64,000 nucleotides of DNA from contig CBDEHK010000001.1 of the NCBI GenBank assembly GCA_965238305.1, positions 4,464,001 to 4,528,000 of the forward strand, in the 5' to 3' direction. The notes below the pieces were generated by a model. That model saw only the letters and a list, made by a program, of their open reading frames with translations. It ran no database searches and was not told the origin of the DNA. Position numbers and translations under genes: made by a program. Below, piece by piece: positions 18,586 through 27,777 of this stretch; the first letter of the stretch is position 1, and each line of letters opens with the position of its first letter. Source of the DNA: CBDCGJ01 sp965238305 (GTDB taxonomy: Bacteria; Pseudomonadota; Alphaproteobacteria; GCA-2731375).

Positions 18586-19734
18586 TCATACCGACCTGAC
18601 GGCAACCGGCTCCGTCGCAGTGCCACCGCGGCCGCCACGTCGTTTGGTCCAGTCGCGCAGCCGTTTGAAGCCCTCCATTAAGCCGCCTGGCAAAAATATG
18701 ACAATAATCATGAACAAGGCGCCCAGGGTCAGATGCCAACCCTCGCCAACGAACAGCGAAGAGACCGCGACCATAAAATGCTGTAGAATTTCGGGTAGAA
18801 AATCAAACGCCTTCATCAGAATGCCCTCGTTGAAGGCAGAGAAAATATTCTCAAAATACTTGATGACGCCGGCCCCGATCAACGGCCCCAACAATGTACC
18901 GGCGCCACCGAGTATGGTCATTAATACGACCTCGCCTGACGCTGTCCATTGCATTCGTTCGGCGCCCGCCAGCGGATCCGTGACCGCCAACAAACCGCCC
19001 GCCAAACCGGCGTACATGCCGGAAATAACAAACGCAGTCAGCGCGTAGGGTCGGGTGTTCAGACCCGTGTAGTTCATGCGGTTCTGATTTGTTTTAACCG
19101 CCCTGAGCATCATGCCGAAGGGCGAGCGGAACAACCGCATGGATATGAAGAAGCATATGAACATCACGGCGCTACAAAAATAGTATCCGGAATAGCCGGT
19201 CATAGAGATGCCAAACAAGTCAGATGAGGGCAGAACCGCGCCATAATCCCGTCCGAAGAACATGTCGAGTACGCGCGGGTCCGCTTGCCTCAACTGCAAC
19301 CCGGTCTCGCCATTGGTAATCGGTGTCAGAACCGAATAGGCGAGGTTGTAACTCATCTGTGCGAAGGCCAGGGTAAGGATGGAGAAGTAGATCCCCGAAC
19401 GACGCAGGCAAATGAACCCGATCACGGCAGCAAACAGTCCGCTGACGATCACCGCCAAAAAAATCGCCGGGAATGGATTCATACTCAACAATTTGAACGT
19501 CCAGACCGCCGTATACGAACCGACGCCCAGAAACGCAGCGTGACCAAATGACAGATATCCGGTCAGTCCAAAAAGAATGTTGAAGCCCATGGCAAAAATG
19601 CCAAAGATCGCAAATTTTTGTAACAGGTCGGGGTATCCGGCGCCGATCGGGGCAAAAATAAGCGGTGCCGCCACAATAACGGCCGCGAAACAGAGCAAAA
19701 GGACAGTATCAGATCGAATTATCATTCGGTTCAT
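18586..19734 (-). CDS. livM: Branched-chain amino acid-type ABC permease (LivM)
   Basis: A 382-residue inner-membrane permease with about ten helices and the LivM hallmarks: FGLTGYLSFGHAAFLGVG near residue 55, and a later ILGGAGTLLGPLIGAG motif. The C-terminal tail is basic and cytoplasmic. It follows livH by 3 nt and forms the channel with it. Confidence 0.9.
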   Translation of the reverse strand: MNRMIIRSDTVLLLCFAAVIVAAPLIFAPIGAGYPDLLQKFAIFGIFAMGFNILFGLTGYLSFGHAAFLGVGSYTAVWTFKLLSMNPFPAIFLAVIVSGLFAAVIGFICLRRSGIYFSILTLAFAQMSYNLAYSVLTPITNGETGLQLRQADPRVLDMFFGRDYGAVLPSSDLFGISMTGYSGYYFCSAVMFICFFISMRLFRSPFGMMLRAVKTNQNRMNYTGLNTRPYALTAFVISGMYAGLAGGLLAVTDPLAGAERMQWTASGEVVLMTILGGAGTLLGPLIGAGVIKYFENIFSAFNEGILMKAFDFLPEILQHFMVAVSSLFVGEGWHLTLGALFMIIVIFLPGGLMEGFKRLRDWTKRRGGRGGTATEPVAVRSV

Positions 19735-19737
19735 AAA

Positions 19738-20766
19738 TCAGGACTCCATGACGCCTTTACGGCCCATTAAACCGCGCGGCCGTACTAAAAGAATAATGAC
19801 GGCAATCAAATAGATGACGATCTGATCTATCCCGGGGAAGATGTTTTTGACTTCATTCATGGAGGCGAAACTCTGCAGGATTCCCAATAGGAATCCGGCT
19901 GCGACGGCACCACCAAGCGAGCCCATGCCACCGACAACAACAACCACGAAACTCAAGACCAAAAAATCCATCCCCATGTGATAGTCCGGGCTGAGTATGG
20001 GGGTGTACATGACGCCGGCCAGACCGGCGACCACCGCCGCCATACCAAATACGATGGTAAAGCGCCGGTCGATATCAATACCCAGCAAGCCGACGGTTTC
20101 GCGATCGGCCATCCCCGCCCGCACCACCATGCCGAATGTCGTGAACTGCAGGAATGCGAATACCGCCGCGATCAAGACGCCTGAAAACAGAAAATAGATA
20201 AGACGCCAGGCGGGATAGACCACATTGCCTGCTTCAAACCCAACCAAAATACCAAAATCGACCATCCCCTTAGCTATGTCGGGGGCGGGTTGCGGAATTG
20301 GGTTGGCACCAAACATGCTCTTAACGATCTCTTGCAGGACAATCGCTAGACCGAAGGTCACCAGGATTTGTTCCGCATGGGGCCGCTTATAAAAGAAACG
20401 AATTAAACCGCGCTCCATGGCAATGCCAAACAAAAGCATGACGGGTATGGCAATGATAATGGAGATTGGCACAGCGAAATTCAGTAAAGTAGCGCCAAAA
20501 TCACCGAACCAAGCTTCGATATAGGGTTGCCTGATTTCCATCGGGGTGCCCCAAGCCGTTGTTTTCTCGGGATCCAGCGTAACCATTTCAAGGCTTAAAA
20601 TCGCCTTGACCGATACCGCACAAAAGGCGCCCAGCATAAACAACGCGCCGTGGGCGAAATTCACGACCCCCAAGGCGCCAAAGATAACGGTCAGGCCCAG
20701 GGCAATCAGCGCATAGGCGCCGCCCTTATCAAGGCCGTTGAGAACCTGCAGGAAAATTGCGTCCAT
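19738..20766 (-). CDS. livH: Branched-chain amino acid-type ABC permease (LivH)
   Basis: About 342 residues with eight or more helices. The N-terminus (LQVLNGLDKGGAYALIALG, then FGALGVVNFAHGALFMLGAF) and the later GGMGSLGGAVAAGFLLG motif are diagnostic of LivH. The frame starts at a TTG at 20781, but the ATG at 20766 begins MDAIFLQ and fits family N-termini better; no strong ribosome site separates the two. It follows the binding-protein gene by about 100 nt. Confidence 0.88.
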   Translation of the reverse strand: MDAIFLQVLNGLDKGGAYALIALGLTVIFGALGVVNFAHGALFMLGAFCAVSVKAILSLEMVTLDPEKTTAWGTPMEIRQPYIEAWFGDFGATLLNFAVPISIIIAIPVMLLFGIAMERGLIRFFYKRPHAEQILVTFGLAIVLQEIVKSMFGANPIPQPAPDIAKGMVDFGILVGFEAGNVVYPAWRLIYFLFSGVLIAAVFAFLQFTTFGMVVRAGMADRETVGLLGIDIDRRFTIVFGMAAVVAGLAGVMYTPILSPDYHMGMDFLVLSFVVVVVGGMGSLGGAVAAGFLLGILQSFASMNEVKNIFPGIDQIVIYLIAVIILLVRPRGLMGRKGVMES

Positions 20767-20863
20767 CACCTTGCCGTTCAAGAGAAAATCCGGCCGCCCC
20801 GTTATTAATTGTTGGCTATCGACTAATAAGGGAGCGACCGGTGGATTGACAGGACGTCAGGAT

Positions 20864-22204
20864 TTAGGCGCCGTTATTATACGGTCCCAGTTCACCACCG
20901 AGCATGGAAGCTTGGTATTGGACCTGAGCGCGCGGCGTCACTTCGACAACTTCGAGGACGTCGAACTTGGACGTCGGGTTTTCCGTGCCCTTAACGACCA
21001 ACACATCCTTGAAGCATTGGTGATCGTCGGCACGGTATTCCGTTGCGCCATTGCCTAGACCATCGAATTTGAAGCCTTCGAGAGCGGCGCCCACACCGGA
21101 CGGCATAAACGTGCCCGCCCGCTGACAGGCATCCGCGTACAGAATGGCCTGGCAATAAGTGGTGTGCGCGGCCTGGCTGGGCGGAAAGCCGTATTTCTTG
21201 CCGAAGGATTTAACGAAGGCCTTTGATCCGGCGTCCTGCAGGGACCAATGCCAATTGGTGGAACCGAAAATGCCCTTGACGTTCTCGCCGGCACCCTGCG
21301 CCATTAAGCGGCTGTAAAGCGGTACAACAATGGCGAAGTCCTTGCCGTTGACCAGTTTGTCGCGCAGTCCGAACTGGACTGCCTGGGTCAAGGAATTGAC
21401 CATGTCACGACCGTAATGGTTCAGCACCAGAACATCGGCGCCGGAATTCAGAACCGGTGTAATGTACTGCGAGAAATCACCGGCGCCAAGGGGCGTACGC
21501 ACGGCAGCGGCGGTTTTCCAGCCGATGGCTTCAGTGTATTTCTTGATGGAACCTTCCTGGGACCAGCCCCAGGTGTAATCGGCGGTCAGGTGATAAGCAG
21601 TACGATCACTGCCAAAGGCATTTTTCAGCACGGGGCCAAGTGCGGCGCCGGTCATTTCAGTGTTGAAGAAATGGCGGAAACCATTGGCCCGCTTGTCCTT
21701 GCCGGTGGTGTCATTGGAATGCGTCAGCCCGGCCATGAAAATTACGCCCGCGTCCTGACACAAACCCTGTGTCGCAATCGCCACGCCCGAGGACGAACCG
21801 CCCGTAATCATAATGGCGCCATCTTTTTCAATCATGCGCTTGGCGCTTGCCCGGGCCGCATCGGATTTTGTCTGGGTATCACCAGTCACGAACACAACTT
21901 TTTTGCCGTTGACGCCGTTGCCCTTTAAAGCTTTGGAGGAAAATGTGCTCAACATACCGCCGTCGCCACCGCCATTTATATGCTCTACGGCAAGTTGATA
22001 AGCGCGCAATTCATCGGCGCCCTCGTCCGCGTAAGCACCGGTCTGTGGTACATTAAATCCGAACGTGACGGTCCCGCCTTTAGGTGCGTTGGTGTAACCG
22101 GCGGCCCAGGTTTTACTGGTCAATATTGTTGGCATTGCCAAGCCGAAAGCTGCGATTGTCGAGTTTTTCAACAAGCTCCGCCGGCTAACTTCGAACTTAC
22201 TCAT
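20864..22204 (-). CDS. ABC substrate-binding protein, branched-chain/amide type (Peripla_BP_6)
   Basis: A periplasmic type I binding protein of about 446 residues. The start is ATG 22204 (8 nt from AGGGAGA); two further upstream ATGs are in frame. The N-terminus VSRRSLLKNSTIAAFG has a twin-Arg pattern followed by a hydrophobic stretch, so export by Tat is possible though the motif is imperfect. Mature features include FGFNVPQTGAYADEG and the ligand-loop GGSSSGVAIATQ. Ligands in this family are branched-chain amino acids, amides, urea or aromatic acids; this one cannot be told. It heads the operon and is divergent from the XRE regulator. Confidence 0.88.
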   Translation of the reverse strand: MSKFEVSRRSLLKNSTIAAFGLAMPTILTSKTWAAGYTNAPKGGTVTFGFNVPQTGAYADEGADELRAYQLAVEHINGGGDGGMLSTFSSKALKGNGVNGKKVVFVTGDTQTKSDAARASAKRMIEKDGAIMITGGSSSGVAIATQGLCQDAGVIFMAGLTHSNDTTGKDKRANGFRHFFNTEMTGAALGPVLKNAFGSDRTAYHLTADYTWGWSQEGSIKKYTEAIGWKTAAAVRTPLGAGDFSQYITPVLNSGADVLVLNHYGRDMVNSLTQAVQFGLRDKLVNGKDFAIVVPLYSRLMAQGAGENVKGIFGSTNWHWSLQDAGSKAFVKSFGKKYGFPPSQAAHTTYCQAILYADACQRAGTFMPSGVGAALEGFKFDGLGNGATEYRADDHQCFKDVLVVKGTENPTSKFDVLEVVEVTPRAQVQYQASMLGGELGPYNNGA

Positions 22205-22457
22205 ATTCATGTCTCCCTGAGTGCGATAAGCAAAATGGGGATCCAAACACCCGCTCTTGTAGCTGTCCTAACGACGCGCTTTGGATCCGTGGACATATAT
22301 TTGTCCTGCGCGTACAATGTTTATTATTTGTAAATCAGTCAATAACTTATTGACTTTGTTCATATATTTTGTAAATAATTCTGTTATTACGCAAATGAAG
22401 TTGTAAATAATTGACAAAAGGGTGATCATGCCTGTGGCATTGGGGAGGTAAATCAGG
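22205..22457. promoter_or_regulatory. Divergent promoter region with repeated TTTGTAAAT words
   Basis: The gap between the binding-protein gene (minus) and the XRE regulator (plus) is AT-rich. The word TTTGTAAAT (or TTGTAAATAATT) occurs at 22327-22336, 22369-22380 and 22401-22412, and a GCAAAT at 22391-22396. RamB/PrpR-type regulators bind short TTTGCAAA-like words, so these are candidate operators for the neighbouring regulator and could serve both promoters. A SD-like GGGGAGGT lies just before the regulator start. No experimental site is claimed. Confidence 0.5.
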
Positions 22458-23852
22458 ATGGTATACGCCATACTGGGACCACGCATTCGTCAGCGCCGGC
22501 GGGAGATTGGCATTACTCAGGCCGACCTTGCCCGCAAGATTGGCATCTCACCTTCTTACCTCAATCTTATCGAATGGAACAAACGCCGCGTCGCCGGGAC
22601 ACTATTGCGAAAAACGGCTGAAGCCCTGGGCATCTCGTATGAAAACCTGGTCAATGCATCAGAGGGCAGATTGCTGGAATCGCTCACCGAAATCGCCCGT
22701 TTGCCAACCCTCCAGGCCCTCGATATCGAGGAATCCCGCACCAGCGAATTGATCGGAAGGTTCCCGGGCTGGGCGAAAGGCCTCGCCACCTTGGCGCGGT
22801 CCGAGCAGGATGCAATTTCGCGGGCCGAAACATTATCGGATCGCCTCTCCAACGACCCATTTCTCAGCGAAACAGTCCACCGCATGCTGACGCGGATCGC
22901 GGCGGTCAGATCAGCGGTCGAAATTCTCATAGAATATCCCGATATCGCACCGGAACGCCGCGACCGGTTTGACCATATCATTGATGAGGAAGTCCGCGCA
23001 CTCTCGGATGTGGGCGAGGCGTTGGCCACATATTTGGACAAAGCGGAAGATACCGATCGCGTATTAACGCCTTTGGACGAAGTAGAAGCCTTGTTTGATG
23101 CCCATGAAAACTACTTTTTGGAGATTGAAGAAAAAGCCGGCGGCCTGCACGTCCAATTGCGGGAACCGCATCCCATATCGCGGCGTCATGGGGCGGATGA
23201 GATCACCAAAGAGCATCTCACCGAAATCATCGACAACATCGTGCATGGACAAAATCTCGTCAGCACATCGGCGGCTCATACTCGGGCACACCAATCTCTG
23301 GCGAATTATGCCGCAGGCGCAATTCTGATGCCGATGGAGAATTTTGCCCGGCGAGCAGAAGAACTGCGTTACGACATAGAAGCCCTTGCCGAAGCGTTCT
23401 CGGTGGAGGTGGATACTGTGTGCCGGCGATTGACCGCCTTGCCGCGTCACGATGGCAGGCCCAGGTTTGGCTATCTCAGAGCAAATGCCGCCGGCACGAT
23501 AATCGAGATGCTGAAACTTGAGGGGCTGGCCGTGCCCCGTTACGCTGCAGCCTGTCCGCTATGGGTTCTCTACCGGGCGCAACAATCGCCCGAGGCCGTG
23601 ATCCGGCAAAGAGCGCTGTTCCCTTCCGGTGCGCGGTTTGTATTTGTGGCGCGGGCCCGCAATCAGGGTCCAACGGGCTTTGGTAAACCACGACACTATC
23701 TCACCGATATGATTGTCATGCGGGAAGATGACGCCCTTTTCACGGTTTATTCTCCCGATCCATCAGCGCCGGTCGAAGAAGTCGGTCCCAGCTGCCGGTT
23801 ATGTCCCCGCACCACCTGTCAACATCGCGTTGAAGATCCGTTCTCGGAATGA
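22458..23852 (+). CDS. XRE-family regulator with ImmA/IrrE-type domain, PrpR/RamB/ScfR-like
   Basis: A 464-residue regulator. Residues 8-60 are an XRE helix-turn-helix (RQRRREIGITQADLARKIG). A helical middle leads to an IrrE/ImmA-like domain whose HExxH motif I cannot see intact. Residues 345-460 are a DUF2083-like domain with RALFPSGARFVFVARARN and a C-terminal Cys cluster SCRLCPRTTCQHR. In relatives (PrpR, RamB) these Cys ligate a 4Fe-4S cluster and the protein responds to short-chain acyl-CoA. It is divergent from the Liv operon and upstream of a two-component pair, so it could tie acyl-CoA status to uptake. Confidence 0.82.
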   Translation: MVYAILGPRIRQRRREIGITQADLARKIGISPSYLNLIEWNKRRVAGTLLRKTAEALGISYENLVNASEGRLLESLTEIARLPTLQALDIEESRTSELIGRFPGWAKGLATLARSEQDAISRAETLSDRLSNDPFLSETVHRMLTRIAAVRSAVEILIEYPDIAPERRDRFDHIIDEEVRALSDVGEALATYLDKAEDTDRVLTPLDEVEALFDAHENYFLEIEEKAGGLHVQLREPHPISRRHGADEITKEHLTEIIDNIVHGQNLVSTSAAHTRAHQSLANYAAGAILMPMENFARRAEELRYDIEALAEAFSVEVDTVCRRLTALPRHDGRPRFGYLRANAAGTIIEMLKLEGLAVPRYAAACPLWVLYRAQQSPEAVIRQRALFPSGARFVFVARARNQGPTGFGKPRHYLTDMIVMREDDALFTVYSPDPSAPVEEVGPSCRLCPRTTCQHRVEDPFSE

Positions 23853-23986
23853 CGGCACGTGGTATCGGCAGAACGTGACGTTAGACATAACCGCACAACA
23901 AGATTGCGGTATCCGGACTTTTGCTTTTTAATTGCCGCCGCCTCATAGTGAGGCACATTAGTAGCGCCGGGAGGATCGACCCGAAG

Positions 23987-24364
23987 ATGTCAAAACGCGT
24001 ATTGCTCGCCGAGGATGAGCTCAATATCGTCGAATCTTTGAGCTACCTTCTCGAACGGACAGGGTATTCTATAGCCGTCGAAACCGATGGCAGAAAGGCC
24101 CTTGAAACGGCGCTGCGGGACACCCCCGATGTACTTATTCTTGATGTCATGCTGCCAGGCTTGGACAGTTATGAAATTCTCCGCCGCTTGCGGGCCGACA
24201 GCCGGACCGTGGCATTGCCAATACTTATTCTGACGGCAAAAGGCCAGGCGGAAGACCGACAGACAGCCTTCGCCCTTGGCGCCGATCTGTTCATTACCAA
24301 GCCATTTTCGAACTCGGACATAACGGATGCGGTAAAGCAGCTTTCCTCAGGCCGGCCGGCATAG
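23987..24364 (+). CDS. Stand-alone response regulator receiver
   Basis: A single CheY-like receiver domain of about 125 residues with no output domain. Start ATG 23987 follows GGGAGG; the frame is open upstream from 23921. The acidic pocket LLAEDE, phosphoacceptor LILDVMLPG (Asp53), the Thr switch (LILTAKG) and Lys (ITKPFS) are all present. It precedes a small membrane protein and a symporter-like histidine kinase on the same strand, which is probably its partner. As there is no DNA-binding domain, the response must run through another protein, or the XRE regulator next door. Confidence 0.85.
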   Translation: MSKRVLLAEDELNIVESLSYLLERTGYSIAVETDGRKALETALRDTPDVLILDVMLPGLDSYEILRRLRADSRTVALPILILTAKGQAEDRQTAFALGADLFITKPFSNSDITDAVKQLSSGRPA

Positions 24365-24380
24365 GAGTGGATCAGTTGTC

Positions 24381-24647
24381 ATGACTGCCAACGATAGCTC
24401 TTACGATGCCCGGCGAAAGGTCAGGAACCGGTCATTGGCTTTGTTATTGGTTGGCATAGGCGTGTTGTTGCCGCCCATCGCCGGGATATCATTGGTCGAC
24501 GCCAAAATCGGCGGCGTACCCGTACCGCTGCTTTATATATTTATTGTCTGGGCTTTGTTGATTGCGGGGGCTGCTTTATTGGCGCGGCCTCTTCGTGACA
24601 GCGAGCAATCCGCGAGATCAAACAAAGACAGGCCAACGATCATCTGA
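24381..24647 (+). CDS. Small two-helix membrane protein
   Basis: An 88-residue protein with two hydrophobic segments (about residues 18-37 and 49-68) joined by a short periplasmic loop, and a basic C-terminal tail. The family is not recognised with certainty, although small proteins of this kind often precede sodium/solute symporter genes. Its stop overlaps the start of the kinase gene (TGATG), which argues for coupled translation and a role as accessory to that protein. Confidence 0.65.
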   Translation: MTANDSSYDARRKVRNRSLALLLVGIGVLLPPIAGISLVDAKIGGVPVPLLYIFIVWALLIAGAALLARPLRDSEQSARSNKDRPTII

Positions 24648-27316
24648 TGTTGTCCGTAAACACAATTCTGGGGGTTTGCCTCGGTTATGTCGTTCTGTTG
24701 TTCGCGATTGCGTTTCTGGTCGACCGACGGACCCGCCACCGGCCCATTCGCTGGCTGCAATCGCCTGTCGTCTATACCTTGTCGATTTCCGTCTATTGTA
24801 CCTCTTGGACGTTTTATGGCGCCGTGGGGTCGGCAGCCAGAAATGGCCTAGAGTTTTTTACGATCTATTTGGGACCCACGTTGGTGTTCATTGGTTGGTG
24901 GTGGCTGTTGCGAAAATTAGTCCGCATTGGGCGGGCACATCGTATAACCTCCATCGCCGACCTAATCTCGTCGCGCTATGGCAAAAGCCCTAGCCTCGGC
25001 GTCATCGTGACCATCATCGCGGTAATCGCCACCACGCCCTATATAGCGCTTCAACTGCAATCCGTGACCGCCAGCTATCAAGTTATCGACCATGAAGCAG
25101 ATGCTGCGACCACGGCATTTTGGATCGCCGCTAGTCTGGCCTTGTTCACAATTATGTTCGGCACCCGAAATCTGGACGCAAACGAGCGCCATCACGGTGT
25201 CGTGGCCGCGATCGCTTTCGAGGCTATTGTGAAATTGGCCGCCTTAATTGCGGTCGGGGTCTATGCCACGTTCGAAGTGGCGGGCGGTCTTAGCCAGGTC
25301 TTTGCCAATGTCCCCATTGAACAATTGCAGGGAGCGAACGATATATTCGGCCCGCGCTGGGTTACCCTGACATTCCTTTCCGCGACGGCGATCATTTGCC
25401 TGCCTCGCCAGTTTCAGGTCACAGTGGTTGAAAACATCGAGGAGCACCATCTGGCTACGGCATCGTGGTTGTTCCCGCTGTATTTGTTGGGCATGTGCCT
25501 ATTCATCGTACCGATTGCCCTGGTTGGGCTGAAGGTTATGCCCGATGGCTCAAACCCCGATCTTTTTGTGCTGACCCTGCCGCTGGCCGATGACCGTCAT
25601 GAGCTTGCAATATTGGCCTATCTTGGCGGCTTTTCCTCTGCCACATCCATGGTGATCCTCGCCGCGATTGCGACCTCGACCATGGTGTCAAACCACATCG
25701 TGATGCCGATTTCGCTTTGGTTCTCCGCCTCCAGCCGGGCTGTCAGCGGTGATCTGCGGCGACTTTTACTAATCTCCCGGCGGATCAGCATTGCCGCCAT
25801 TCTAGCTTTGGGATTTTTTTACTTTCGGGTCAGCGGCGGCTCCGATGCCCTGGCCGCGATTGGCCTGATCGCCTTTGTTGGCGTGGCACAATTCCTGCCC
25901 AGCCTGCTGGGGGGCCTTTTTTGGCGCGGCGCGACCAAGGCCGGCGCGATCACGGGCCTGCTTATTGGTTTCCTGCTTTGGGCCTATACGCTGTTTCTAC
26001 CCAGTTTCGGCGGCGACTTTATCTTGAGCGCGGCCACGATCGAACATGGCCCGTGGGGCATCGCCGCTCTGCGGCCGCAATTGTTACTCGGTCTCTCGTC
26101 GCTTGACCCCCTGGTCCACGCGGTTGTCTGGAGCGTTGGCGGCAACGCCTTTGCCTTTGTCATTGTCTCTATACTGACGGAGGGTGATGTGCTGGAACGC
26201 TTTCAAGGCACTTTGTTCGTCGATGTCTATCGATCCACCGGCGGAGCCCCGTCGGGATTTGCGACCAGCGAAGCCAATTCTGAAGATTTGTTTGTCCTCG
26301 CTCAGCGTATTCTGGGCAGCGATCCCGCCCGACGGTTGTTCGACGAAATCGCCCGGAGCCAAGGGCGAACCGGCGGCTTGCCCCATGCCACTGATGCCGT
26401 CATCGCCCGGTTGGAGCGCGAGCTTGCAGGTTCCATCGGGGCCGCGTCTGCCCACGCCATGGTGACCCGGATTGCCGGCCGGCAAACCGTGGGCATGACC
26501 GAGCTTATGGATATCGCCGATGAAACCCTGCAGCTGATCGAGACATCGCGGCAGTTGGCGGAGAAATCCGTGGAACTTGAACAAGCCGCTCAACAGCTTC
26601 GCAATGTTAACGAACGTCTACGCGCCGTCGATGTACAAAAGGATGAATTCCTAAGTCAGGTAAGCCACGAATTACGCACGCCGATGACCTCAATTCGGTC
26701 ATTTTCAGAGATCCTGATGGATGACCAAGAGATTACGCCGGAGAGGCGAGAGCATTATGTTTCGATCATCAACGATGAAAGTATCCGGCTCACCCGGCTG
26801 CTAGACGAGATTCTTGACGTCAACCGTTTGGAAGGTGGCACCATCAGTTTGAAACTGGTGCCGGTGGCGGTCGACAGGGCGGTCGCCTCGGCCTTGGATA
26901 CCATCGCTGGGGTGGCAAGAAAACAAGGTATCCATGTCAACTTCGTACCTGGCGCGGACAAACTTAGCGTCCTGGCCGATATGGACCGATTGCATCAAGT
27001 CATGATCAATATTCTTTCCAACGCCGTTAAATACAACGCTGCAAAGGCACCGGAAATCGTTGTTCGAACAGACTTATTTGAACACGTCATCCGGATCGAA
27101 GTGGCCGACAACGGCGGCGGCGTCAGCCGCGACAACGCCGGTGGCGTATTTGAAAAATTTGCCCGCGGCAATCAGACCGACCGGACATACGGCGCCGGCC
27201 TCGGATTACCGATCAGCCGCGCCATCATGCGGGCAATGGATGGCGATCTGACGATAGAATTCAACCACGACGAAACCAGCTATTTTCGACTAAGCCTGCC
27301 CCAAACCACCGATTGA
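24647..27316 (+). CDS. Sodium/solute symporter-histidine kinase fusion sensor (CrbS/CbrA-like)
   Basis: An 889-residue fusion. Residues 1-500 are a sodium:solute symporter (SSF) domain with about thirteen helices and PutP-like blocks (AIATSTMVSNHIV, LGGLFWRGATKAGAI). After a linker (residues 500-650, with a coiled coil near LAEKSVELEQAAQQLR), residues 660-885 are a histidine kinase: H-box VSHELRTPMTSIRSF (His674), N-box, G1 VADNGGGVS and G2 GLGLPISRAIM. The layout matches sensors of the CrbS/MxtR or CbrA type that read acetate or amino-acid availability. It is translationally coupled to the upstream small gene. The partner is likely the stand-alone receiver. Confidence 0.87.
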   Translation: MLSVNTILGVCLGYVVLLFAIAFLVDRRTRHRPIRWLQSPVVYTLSISVYCTSWTFYGAVGSAARNGLEFFTIYLGPTLVFIGWWWLLRKLVRIGRAHRITSIADLISSRYGKSPSLGVIVTIIAVIATTPYIALQLQSVTASYQVIDHEADAATTAFWIAASLALFTIMFGTRNLDANERHHGVVAAIAFEAIVKLAALIAVGVYATFEVAGGLSQVFANVPIEQLQGANDIFGPRWVTLTFLSATAIICLPRQFQVTVVENIEEHHLATASWLFPLYLLGMCLFIVPIALVGLKVMPDGSNPDLFVLTLPLADDRHELAILAYLGGFSSATSMVILAAIATSTMVSNHIVMPISLWFSASSRAVSGDLRRLLLISRRISIAAILALGFFYFRVSGGSDALAAIGLIAFVGVAQFLPSLLGGLFWRGATKAGAITGLLIGFLLWAYTLFLPSFGGDFILSAATIEHGPWGIAALRPQLLLGLSSLDPLVHAVVWSVGGNAFAFVIVSILTEGDVLERFQGTLFVDVYRSTGGAPSGFATSEANSEDLFVLAQRILGSDPARRLFDEIARSQGRTGGLPHATDAVIARLERELAGSIGAASAHAMVTRIAGRQTVGMTELMDIADETLQLIETSRQLAEKSVELEQAAQQLRNVNERLRAVDVQKDEFLSQVSHELRTPMTSIRSFSEILMDDQEITPERREHYVSIINDESIRLTRLLDEILDVNRLEGGTISLKLVPVAVDRAVASALDTIAGVARKQGIHVNFVPGADKLSVLADMDRLHQVMINILSNAVKYNAAKAPEIVVRTDLFEHVIRIEVADNGGGVSRDNAGGVFEKFARGNQTDRTYGAGLGLPISRAIMRAMDGDLTIEFNHDETSYFRLSLPQTTD

Positions 27317-27471
27317 TGGTTCGCATCAAGAATTGGAGTTCGACCGCCAACGTGAAAGCGTTCACTACGATTTGGTTTACCAACGGACTGCGGGAGAAAA
27401 GTGTTGATAGCCGGCACGCGTGGTTCGTTTCACGAACAGCTGCTGCCGAATGCCGATGATGTTGAAGCTTC

Positions 27472-27492
27472 GCGCTTTGCTTTGCAAAGCGC
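27472..27492 (-). terminator. Perfect 9-bp hairpin downstream of orphan tRNA 3' end
   Basis: GCGCTTTGC - TTT - GCAAAGCGC forms a perfect stem with a 3-nt loop. It lies 2 nt beyond the CCA end of the tRNA-Arg-like fragment on the minus strand, where a tRNA transcript would end. It lacks a clear T-run. It might be the original downstream hairpin of that tRNA gene. Confidence 0.4.
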
Positions 27493-27494
27493 TT

Positions 27495-27539
27495 TGGTGA
27501 TCCCGACTGGATTCGAACCAGTAACCTACAGATTAGGAA
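27495..27539 (-). other. Orphan 3' half of a tRNA, probably tRNA-Arg(CCT)
   Basis: On the minus strand, these 45 bases read as an anticodon loop TTCCTAA, a variable loop, a T arm with loop TTCGAAT closed by a 5-bp stem (ACTGG/CCAGT), the acceptor 3' strand CGGGATC, a discriminator A and an encoded CCA. No 5' half follows; beyond the anticodon the sequence is unrelated. This is the typical scar of an element that integrated at the anticodon-to-3' end of a tRNA gene. It lies at the left border of the eCIS block. The isoacceptor assignment rests on the loop alone. Confidence 0.65.
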
Positions 27540-27777
27540 TTTGATAAATAATTCCTAACATACTGATACAAATGGAATTTTTTGATGTGTGTAAATACTG
27601 TGGATGAAATAACCGTCGGAATTGGCTTTTTAGTGTCCGTTTCTTGCACACAATTTCCCGTTTGATCAGGTCCGCTTCCCGCTCAAGAGTGGACGAACTC
27701 ACCAAATGCTCCCGTCGTCCGCTTTGTGCCATGACCGGACGTGGATGCGGTCGAACAAGACTTCTATGAGTTATTTC

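Larger units (their letters stand above)
27317..27777. other. Intergenic stretch with hairpin and orphan tRNA 3' end
   Basis: A 460-base gap without a convincing gene. It holds a perfect hairpin at 27472-27492 and a tRNA 3' fragment at 27495-27539, both listed separately. A minus-strand frame of 68 codons (27526-27732) reads into the fragment; it contains a plausible start but no recognisable domain, so it is not called. Confidence 0.5.

Noticed and set aside
27526..27732. A 68-codon minus-strand frame reading into the tRNA-Arg-like fragment
   Set aside because: Plausible start but no known domain; frames that run into tRNA scars are common artefacts of element borders.
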